Origin: Casuarina equisetifolia
Taxonomy: Eukaryota; Streptophyta; Magnoliopsida; Fagales; Casuarinaceae
Length of the DNA: 64,000 nucleotides
Reading direction: 5' to 3'
Assembly (NCBI GenBank): GCA_028551475.1
Contig: CM052354.1
Span: 19,739,258-19,803,257 of the forward strand
Below the pieces are notes generated by a model that was not told where the DNA came from, searched no databases, and saw only the letters and a list, made by a program, of their open reading frames with translations. This document shows, piece by piece, positions 56,060 through 64,000 of this stretch. A program made the translations under genes and the position numbers. Numbering within the stretch: the stretch's first letter is position 1; every line of letters begins with the position of its first letter.

Positions 56060-56670
56060 CATTATGCACAATTTGACTCAATTCATGTACCCACTTAAGA
56101 AATCTCATTGGGAAATAGTTGTTAGATTGGAAAAGTACTTAAAGAACTACCGCATGATAGGTTTATTTATATCTTCCTCTAAAGGCTATATGATACGAGC
56201 TTATTCTGATTCGGACTACACTACATGCAAAATTGGTGGAAAATTAGTTATTGACTTCTATGTGATGCTTGGAATACAATAATATTATGAAAGAGTAATA
56301 AATAAGTTACAATATCTCTCTTTTCCATGGAAGCTAAATATTGAGCAATGAATTTTACATCTTGTGAAATCATTTGACTACTAGGTCTTCTTGGAGATAT
56401 AAAGGTTAAGGTCCTTTATTTTGTAAGTTTATACTACGATAACAAGGCTACCATGAAACTCATTACCAACCTTATGGTTCATCAGTGTACCAAACTCATA
56501 AATGTCAATTATCATTTTATCCATAAGAAAATTTGATGTGAACTCATCAAAACTAATCATGTTAGGACTAAAGATCAACTATCGAACATTTTAACTAATG
56601 CCTTTGGGGTAAATTAGCATAACCATCTCCTTGGCAAGCTAAATGTTATTAATTTATAACAACAATTAGC
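56060..56670 (+). pseudogene. Co-2 RNase H remnant
   Basis: LTQFMYPLKKSHWEIVVRLE and IRAYSDSDYTTCKIGGKLVI, then in other frames CDNKATMKLITNL-like and NYHFIHKKI motifs: the end of copia pol. It runs into the polypurine tract and the right LTR. Confidence 0.7.
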
Positions 56671-56681
56671 TTAATGGGAGA

Positions 56682-56993
56682 TGTTTTGATATAAGTTGAC
56701 ATGGAGCTTCCTTTTCTTCTTTGTTGTATAGCTTGTAACACGCAAATAAGTTTTCTCACTTGTAAGTTTCTTTGCACACGATACTCAGATGGGACTGGAA
56801 TGGGATAGGAACAACTTAGATCATTAAAGAATTACTCTTCCTATTGTAATAAAATAGCAAACATTTGCATACATTCATCTTTAACATGGCATCGTTTTCT
56901 CTTATTTGTATCTATTGTATCACAGGGTTTTCTTGTTCATTAATAAAGCAAGTTTTCACTTAATGATTCTTTCTTCTACCTCATATTTTGACA
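56682..56993 (+). repeat. Co-2 3' LTR
   Basis: 312 bp from tgttttgatataagttgac to atattttgaca, partner of 51519-51829. Confidence 0.88.
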
Positions 56994-56998
56994 AAATA

Positions 56999-57879
56999 AG
57001 TCATATTTGAATAAGAAGAGTCCACCAATTGCATATTTTAGAGACATGTAACAATTGTTAACTTCTAGGATGGGGAAAGATAAAATGAATAAAAGTTCTA
57101 CAAAACTATTCTAGCTTCCTTCCTGTGTCTTTTTACAATTTATCTTTTGGAGGTGTAGGCCTTTTGAATTTTCACTTATAAGGATAAACATGAATCTAAA
57201 TTTTTTTTGATGCATTATGTGAAGATTAGATGTAGAATGTAACACCTTAAGGTAAGCTTCATAGAATCATTACTATTATAAAGATTGTTGGTAGGTTCGA
57301 TTACTTTTAAATAGGCTTTGTAGTCCATCACCAAGTTTTGTTGGGCTTTGGCACATGTCTTGAGTTTAAAGGATAAGAATAGTTTGTCCTCCAAATTAGC
57401 CTAAATTGAGAAAACCTTACATTTCTTTTGCTATTACCTTAGCTCTTATGTTACTCTAATTTCTTTTGAATTTTGTCATCCATGTAATACATTTTTTTCA
57501 ATCTTCAGTTGGTGAAACTATTCTTAACCTCCATTTTAAAAATTGATATAAGGAAGTTCTATCCCCATATATATATGCTCTTTTTTTGCTCTTTTCTATA
57601 TGATGTAAGATACATCTCAATAATCTTTTTCATCACACATTAGGTCTACACACCAAGTCGTGACCTATTTTCTATTGGATTCAACCTAACTTGACCAAGT
57701 ATCCATAGGCATTGGGCATTGACCCTTTTTTTTCTTCTTTTATCTACCCTAGTATCCTTTAAGTTTTGATACAACATGTAGTATTCTTGGTCCTCCACCT
57801 TCCTTAAAAATCAATCGAAGTTCTATCATCATTCTTATAATTTTTCCTTTTTCCAACCCATTTGGAACACTTCTCAGTA
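56999..57879. other. Gene-free stretch
   Basis: No coding potential or recognisable repeat. It contains a short (AT)n tract near 57565. Confidence 0.4.
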
Positions 57880-59400
57880 AAAACATTTAGGAAAATTTCA
57901 TAATTCAAATTAGCAACAAGTGATGGTGGATGAATATACTGCCTTTCTTAAAAATCAAAAAGTAGGAACAAGTTCTCTAACCACCAAATACTATCCCATA
58001 GGGTGCAAATGGGTACAAAATAAAATTAAAATTTATTGGCACTTTTGAATGCTACAAGGTACAACTTGTCACCGAAAGATTTCAACAAAGTTTAGACATT
58101 GATTATATAGAAACTTTTGGTCTTGTAGCTAAACCCATTACTACACATACTATAATAACTTAAGCTTACACACATGGGTGGACTATAATAATTTGACATT
58201 AAATATGTCTTTTTTCATGGACATTTAAATGAACAAGTTTTTATGTAGAAACCATAATGGTTCCATGACATAACCAAACATGTATGTCAATAAAAAAGAT
58301 CATTATACAGCCTCAAACAAGCACCACATGCTTAAAATAATCAACTTAGTCACTTTATACAACAAACTAGATTCAAATACCAAAGGCTGATTCTTCTTTA
58401 TTTGTAGTATATATATATATATATATATATATATAACTATGATGTTTTCATTCTCATCTATGTTGATGATATGATTCTAATTTGTAGTTCTTAGGCACAA
58501 CTCTCACAATTTCTAACTTGACTACTAAATGAGTTTGACATAAAGGACTTAGGACACCTATACTATTTTCTTGGAATTGAAGCTAAAAATATCACCAATG
58601 ACTTATTACTCCATAAAAAAAAAATTATTCATAAATTGTTCAATGACTAAAAATGGATGAAGCTTGTGGTGTTCCTATGCCATGTGCAATAACTCACCCA
58701 CATTCCATTCACGATGGTGAACCATGCCCCAATCCAAGATACTATCACAACATAGCTAGTTCACTTCAATATCAAGACTTTGATAGTTCTTATGCAGTAA
58801 ATACAACTTACAAATATATGCATCTCCCAAAATAACTTATTGGATATTTGTTAAGCTCATTCTTTGCTTCCTTGTCAGTACTCCTTGACATGGGATACAA
58901 CTAACAAAGACAAACACATATACTATCAAAGCTTACTTTAATGCACATTAGGTTGGTGATAAAGATGATTGAAAATCCACAAGAGTTATTGCATTTTTCT
59001 AGGTCCAAATCTAATTTCTTGGAGTTCAAGAAAACATAAAACTAGTGTTGGATCCAACATTGAAGTAGAATTCAAACATCTCATGGATATTGCAATTGAA
59101 ATAATTTGGATTAAAGCCTTGTTACAAGATTTACACATTCAACTTTCCACACCACCAAAACTTTAGTGTGATAATCTTTCAGTGTTATACCTATCAACAA
59201 ATCTAGTCTTTCATGCAAGAATGAAGCATGTTGAAATAGATTTTCACTACATCCAAGAGTGCATCATGAATAGAAAACTATTAATCCATTTCATCGCCTA
59301 TGTTGATCAAATTGCAAACTTTCTCACCTAAGGTCTTTCCTTCGTTCAATTCAAAACTTTCTAGAATAAGGTGTCTATTTGCAAAGATCCATTAACTTAC
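57880..59400 (+). pseudogene. Co-3: copia pol remnant of the Co-1 family
   Basis: The plus strand gives MVDEYTAFLKN, YPIGCKWVQNKIK, FILIYVDDMILICSS, FDIKDLGHLYYFLGIEA, MDEACGVPMPCAITHPHSIH, LISWSSRKHKTSVGSNIEVE and CDNLSVLYLSTNLVFHA, with KHVEIDFHYI near the end. Wording such as the EACG-type [12 protein letters not shown] equivalent and the H-P-S-I motif is shared with Co-1 (30073-30300), so both derive from one family. Stops throughout. No LTRs were found. A (TA)14 tract lies at 58408-58435. Confidence 0.8.
58408..58435 (+). repeat. (TA)14 microsatellite
   Basis: A pure TA dinucleotide tract of 28 bp inside the Co-3 RT remnant. Confidence 0.95.
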
Positions 59401-60044
59401 AGGAGGATATTAAAATCTAATGTCTTGGATAACTACCATGCTAGCAAGATTGCCACATTAGCAACACCACTCAAAGCCACATCCCCACAAGCAAGATACA
59501 CAAGCCCTACAATCCAAATAAGCATTGCAAAGACCAAGACTTGCACATGCAACACACAGGTGCTGCCTCCGACCTTTTACCTAACACCTGCCTCTAATAC
59601 TTCCCTGGATTCTCCTTGACAACATTTATTAAAAGGTTTTAAAAAGAAGTCAGAAAAATAATAATAAAAAAAGATTCCCAATATAGTATTTCCACCAAGG
59701 TTGGAAAACCTCATCAATTTGGTCTTCTCTAATTTTGGCTTAAATTCAAAATATTTGAAAGTTTTCCTTTATCAAAGTATTCTCTGTAAATTCATAAGCA
59801 CTCACAGTCAATACTGATTGCCTTGAATACCATTTATTTCCTTAAGCATTAGCTTTAATTTTCCTATAAAAATACAAATCTAATACTTTCAAGAATTATC
59901 TAATACAATACTCATACTGTTTCTATTTGGCTTTTCTAATGCAACTAAGTGCTCTTGTGATTGCTTTACAAAAACCAATATTTTTTGTGGATTACAATCA
60001 CTGATTCTGGTGATGTGGCAAGAACTAGTGACTGTAGACTTGAG
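59401..60044. other. Gene-free stretch before SRK copy C
   Basis: A short open frame (59371-59619) continues out of Co-3 and is Thr/Ser-rich low-complexity sequence without family resemblance. Nothing else is seen. Confidence 0.4.
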
Positions 60045-60900
60045 CAACACAAAGACAATGACTACTTGGGTTGATAATAATCATAACGAAAAGAACTGCG
60101 GTTATGTGACTGTCACGATGGCAAAGAAAGAGAAGCACATATTTGTTTTGTTTTGTTTTTTTTTTTATGGTCCTACATATATCTGTAGGAGAAGTCGACC
60201 GCTGTGGAAGAAACAAGAGGCCAATGTTGAGTGATCAAATAGATAAAACAAGTAATATTCCTAGCTGTTGCAACATTCTTTAACTAAATCGGTATGAAAA
60301 GTAAAAGCTGTTGTCAAACTTTTGAAGCAGAGCATCAATATTTAGGCTAGCTTTTCCTCTGTCTTCTCTTCGTTATAAAAAAGGCTAGACATTAAAAAGC
60401 TCCAAGAAAATTGCAATGTCAATGGGTTGAAGAAAAAATTGGTTGTGGGAATCTGATAGTAGACGTTCTCACTGCATTTATTGCATGAGGAGAGGTAGTT
60501 GAGAGTTCAACATTTCTTGACTATTTTGGCGGTAACCTTATGGTTGTTCAAGCTAGAAAATGTGGGCTTATTCATATCCTTTTTCTAGAAAAAGCAAGGC
60601 ATATTGAAGACTTTTTGTACAACCTTACCTAATCGAAACAAGAATAAAGAATTACCCATTCTAATATTTCAAACTATGTAAAGAATTACCAGTTGTTAGT
60701 GGTGTAAAGTTGGTAAAGTTGGACTTTCATATGATAGTATAACGAACTACACACAATTAGCATTTTTCAATTTGCCTAACTAAATAGAATGTGCATTGGT
60801 CATCTTCCTTTCATTTCAATTTTAAAATACAACCAAATTTGGTGGTTTTGTTACTCCTATTCCTAATTGATTCACGTTTAGGCATGAGGAGGTTGTAAGT
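60045..60900 (+). repeat. SRK upstream repeat, copy C
   Basis: It aligns with 39840-40352 plus 45996-46700 of copy B with neither Gy-3 nor the 391-bp solo LTR in it, so it preserves both pre-insertion states. Landmarks are gcatattgaaga.t..ttgtacaa..ttacctaatcgaaac and ggtgtaaagttgg; here gttggtaaa is a small local duplication. Confidence 0.87.
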
Positions 60901-61137
60901 TTGAGCTATTTTCATATGCTATTTGAAAGAAATCTAAGCCTCATAGAAGCTGAGAATTGATAAATGCGGATGAAATTTGTTAAAGCAGACCTTGTATTTT
61001 GCATTGCTTTATGGAAACTTTTCTTTTGATATGGCACTTTCTTAGGTGTGGTTTTAAAATCAAGGCAAGGGAATTCGTAGACTTGATAAGGCAAAATATG
61101 ATCATGGAAAAACATACATTGAACTGCTGGAAGCACA
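60901..61137. other. Copy-C-private sequence left of Co-4
   Basis: This sequence has no match in the copy B upstream region. A plus frame (METFLLIWHFLRCGFKIKAR, then IRQNMIMEKHTLNCWKHI) is open but unrecognised. Together with 62775-62990 it appears to be an older insert into which Co-4 jumped. Confidence 0.3.
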
Positions 61138-62774
61138 TCAACCAGAAGGAAAAACTAAAAGGAGAAAAGCTGCTATATATTTTTCTCTTTCTATTTCACT
61201 AAAAATATAATGTGTACAAGTTTTTATGTAAACAAATTGTGTTAGACTTCTATATGTACAAGATTACCCTTATAATTGTAGGGGACTCAAGTGGTGTTGT
61301 CACGCTGTACAGAAGTGGGAGCTAGCATAGACAACATGCACAATGCAAGCTTGAACAATATGGTTAACATCCTTCAACATGGGCATAAGCTGATTGGTTA
61401 GAATGAACCATTAGCTTGGACCATAGAAAGTGAAAGCAAGTTGTAGATAAGCCTTTAGTAAAAATATCAGCAAGCTAATTAGTTAAGGAAACAAATTGAA
61501 TGTAGAGTTGACCTTAGAGAAAATGCTTACAAATAGAATGATAGTTAATCTTAATGTATTTAGTACAAGTACAAATGACTAGATTGGTACCAAGGTAGAG
61601 TGCTCATAGGTTATCACACCAAAGAGTGGGTGGATGGGAGGATAGGACATGAAGATTATAAAGGAGGTACTTAATCTATATGACTCCGATAGCAAAATCA
61701 ACAAGACATTTGTATTAAGTTTTGTGTTGAAACGAACAACGGTCTTTTACTTATAAGAGCACCAGAAAATAAGTTTATGACCAAGGAAGACAGAAAATCC
61801 ACCAATGAAGTGTTGATCATCATGATTACTAGCCTAACTAGCATTAAAGAAGGCATGAATGGTAGTTGAAGAGCTATGGGTGAGATGAATACCATAGCGA
61901 GGAGTGTTTGCTAGGTAATGAAGAATGTGCTCAACAAACTACTAAAGAAGTGTAGTAAATCATAGAGGAACTAGCAAGCAATGTTGACAACAAATGCAAT
62001 GTCTAGGAGAGTAAGAATGAGATATTGAAGGGTACCCACAATGCTCCTACAAAGGTAAGGATAAAGAAAATGATTGCCAGCACACTATGAGAAGGGTTTA
62101 GCTATAGTACATAGAGTGGAAAAAACACAAGCCTTAGTCATTTTTGCATGATTGAGAATCTCATAGGTAAACCTGGTTTGATGGAGAAGTAAGCTCAATG
62201 AAGTATGTTAAGCCTTAACACCAAGGAAGTAATGAAGGAGGTCAAGATTCTTAATAGCAAACTCCTAGAACTATAAGAAGAGTAGATAAAGGACCTTGAG
62301 GAGAGCCTATAAGAAGAATAACAAGGTTATGCGTTAGGATGCTATTTAGGCTATGCACTTGGATCATAATAAAGGAAGGCAAATGAAACCCAAGTATGAA
62401 ATGGATTCGTGGAAAAAAAAAAAAGAAGGTAGAGTAGGCAGAAATTGAAATAGATGAAAAGGAAAGGGAGAGTTGCCGAAACCAGGATCACAGGTTCTCA
62501 TCAAAACTGCTCGACACTAAGTTGAGAATGACCATAAATACATTAGCCGGAAGGAAAAACTAAGAGAAGAAAAGCTACTATGTATTTTTCTCTTTCTGTT
62601 TCCCTGAAAGTACAATGTGGACAAGTTTTTATGTATACAAACTGTGTCAGGCTTCTATACGTACAAGACTGCCCCTATAATCATAAGGGATTCAAGTAGG
62701 GCTGTCACGCTGTACAGAAGTGGGAGCTAGCGTAGACGACGTGTGCAGTGCAAGCTTGGTCAACATGGTCAACA
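61138..62774 (-). mobile_element. Co-4: truncated Ty1/copia element
   Basis: Direct repeats of about 227-232 bp (61138-61369 and 62543-62774) share aaggaaaaacta, ctgtacagaagtgggagcta and gtgcaagcttg. Between them only RT/RNase H debris remains on the minus strand; gag and integrase are gone. Before the 3' LTR the minus strand reads ttgaagga, a possible polypurine tract, followed by tgttaacc. Borders are certain to about 3 bp; if the LTRs start at 61141 the flanks catca/catca form a perfect duplication. Confidence 0.8.
61400..62300 (-). pseudogene. Co-4 RT/RNase H remnant
   Basis: In mixed frames the minus strand gives HAFFNAS.ASNHDDQHFIGG and FSVFLGHKLIFWCS (A..DADWA...DDR.STGG...FLG.NLISW.S), then WCDNL.ALYLGTNLV, KYIKINYHSICK and LADIFTKGLSTTCFHFL. 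These are the standard last motifs of copia pol. Many stops. Confidence 0.75.
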
Positions 62775-63245
62775 TCAATGATGAGAAATTTGACGAATTC
62801 ATTGGACTTGTTAATTCACTTGAATCACAAATAATACAAAGATATTAAGATAAAGAATTAGACATTCTTTACCCTAACACTCCTAATCTTTATACTTATT
62901 TAAATGGCATCTAAATAGCAACAGAAGCTAGCTACGAATACTTTCAAGCTAAAGTATATTTTTTGAATTTCTTATGCGTTGAAAAGGCAAGTAAGACAAT
63001 TTGATAAAACGGGGAAGCGACTTGACCGGGCAGCAAGGTGGGGAGGGGGGCAGTAGTTAACGTGAAGGAAACACTACCTTGGAAAATTATGCCAAAACAA
63101 ACTATAGCCCAAAAGAAAGTATCGTATACATCTAGATAGTTATGGCCACGTCAAGTTTAAAAGTATTCCATGCACCTGGACTGATTGCCTCTATGCAGAA
63201 ATCGATTGCCTTCTCTACCCTAAAGAATAAGCAGCTGTAAAATCG
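62775..63245 (+). other. SRK copy C proximal upstream region
   Basis: The first 200 bp are private to copy C. From about 62990 (aatttgataaaacggggaag) the sequence follows copy B 46770-47018, including acgtgaaggaaacactacctt, tacatctaga, ttccatgcac and gaaatcgattgcc, up to the ATG. Confidence 0.65.
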
Positions 63246-63602
63246 ATGAAAGTCGTTTCCCATCTTTTCGGGTGCTCTTTTTTACTACTCTTTTAAGAAC
63301 CACTGTTACTCAGAATCAATCTATCTAAGATGGACAGACTTTGGTTTCGCCTAGTCGAACATTTGAATTGGAATTCTTCTGCCCAGGTGGTTCCCAACGC
63401 CTAAATGTGGAATATGATATATGATATCTTCTGGGATAGTTGTTTGGGTAGCGAATAGAGACACTTCGCTTAATGATGACTTGGGAGTTTTGAAGGTCAA
63501 TGATGATGGGGTTCTTGTGCTTCTTAGCGGCGAGAATTCTACTGTTTGGTCGTCTAATAGCTCAAGAAATGCCGAAAATCCAGTTGCAAAGCTCTTGGAC
63601 TG
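63246..63602 (+). pseudogene. SRK copy C: exon 1 fragment, truncated
   Basis: It starts MKVVSHLFGCSFLLLF and stops at a frameshift; small indels and a lost stretch follow. From 63421 it reads GIVVWVANRDTSLNDDLGVL, GVLVLLSGENSTVWSSN and NPVAKLLD, about 90% like copy B 47215-47390 and part of the B-lectin domain. It ends abruptly at ctcttggac, where the upstream sequence of another copy begins. The remaining nine-tenths of the gene is missing. Confidence 0.92.
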
Positions 63603-64000
63603 TTGAGTTATCGATCAGATAAAACAAACAATACTCCGAGCTGCAGCAACGTTCTTCAACTAAATCAGTATGAAAAGTAAAAGCTGTTGTTATATTTTTG
63701 AAGTAGAGAATCAAGATCTGGGCTAGCTTTTGCCTCTGATCTTATCGTCTTTATAAAAAAGAGTAGACATTAAAAAGCTACAAGAAAATTGGAATGTCGA
63801 TGAGTTGAAGAACAAATTGGATGTGGGAATCTGACAGTTGAATATTCTCAGTGCACTTATTACACGTGGAGAGGCAGGTGAGAGTTCCGCATTTCTTGAC
63901 CACTTAGGCGAGAACCTTTACGTTTTTTTCAAAGCTAGAAAAAGTTGAATTATTAATATGTTTTGGCTGGAAAATGCAGGGCATATTGAAGTCTTTCTGT
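63603..64000 (+). repeat. SRK upstream repeat, copy D (runs off the window)
   Basis: From tgttgagttatcgatcag it matches 60222 onwards in copy C and 40010 onwards in copy B (gataaaacaaacaatactcc, aaaagtaaaagctgttgt, gtggagaggcaggtgagagtt, gcagggcatattgaag). A further SRK gene is expected about 0.6-1 kb beyond the window if the order is kept. Confidence 0.85.

Larger units (their letters stand above)
51519..56993 (+). mobile_element. Co-2: decayed full-structure Ty1/copia element with nested TRIM
   Basis: LTRs of 311 and 312 bp (51519-51829, 56682-56993) enclose gag, protease, integrase, RT and RNase H remnants in plus orientation. After the left LTR comes tgatattagagccagg, a decayed methionine-initiator primer-binding site. 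Before the right LTR comes the purine run aatgggaga. Flanks aatta and aaata differ by one base and may be the duplication. It contains TRIM-3 (52270-52613) and a (CA)30 tract (54471-54530). Stops and frameshifts are everywhere except in part of the RT. Confidence 0.87.

Overview
This is plant nuclear DNA from a eudicot, probably a woody perennial. The evidence is a full-length, intronless CC-NBS-LRR immune receptor of the R13L1/RPPL1 type, several G-type lectin S-receptor-like kinase (SRK) copies with the classical seven-exon layout, AT-rich spacers and nested plant retrotransposons. The species cannot be named from sequence alone.

Layout. 1-5457: a duplicated block carrying a LINE reverse-transcriptase fragment, a complete TRIM element (1396-1755) and an SRK pseudogene (copy A, 2827-4428). 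5458-9690: the one clearly intact gene, a minus-strand CNL resistance protein of about 1,410 residues with an unusual 3 x 33-bp in-frame minisatellite. 9691-16506: its upstream region, two more partial copies of the duplicated block, a decayed copia gag and a second TRIM (14650-14980). 16507-25144: an old Ty3/gypsy element (minus) opened by a 1.67-kb solo LTR and by an unidentified 1.6-kb insert. 25850-28160: a LINE remnant (minus). 28820-34363: a complete but disabled Ty1/copia element (minus) with a perfect target-site duplication. 35135-38791: a gypsy remnant containing another long solo LTR. 39840-50347: SRK copy B, whose upstream region is split by a 5.6-kb chromodomain gypsy element (40353-45995) and a 391-bp solo LTR. 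51519-56993: a decayed copia element containing a third TRIM. 57880-59400: copia pol debris. 60045-64000: SRK copy C, broken by a truncated copia element and cut off inside exon 1, followed directly by the upstream region of a further copy D that runs off the window.

How it fits together. The window is part of a mixed immune-receptor cluster in which one NLR still looks functional while the neighbouring SRK array has duplicated in tandem and decayed. Copy B looks almost whole: its ectodomain, transmembrane, ATP-binding and C-terminal exons are open. But exon 5 is 147 bp instead of the usual 238 bp. A 90-bp deletion removes the kinase catalytic loop and a further 1-bp deletion shifts the frame. 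Because SRK upstream regions B, C and D are paralogous, C and D act as natural empty sites that date and delimit the insertions in B.

The retroelement landscape is unusually legible. Three unrelated TRIM elements (LTRs of 128, 78 and 121 bp) each have equal-length LTRs, a methionine-tRNA-type primer-binding site and a perfect 5-bp target-site duplication. No tRNA, rRNA or CRISPR was found. I did not find a clearly new biochemical system; the most original material is the SRK-B lesion, the natural insertion experiments, the TRIM trio and the CNL minisatellite.
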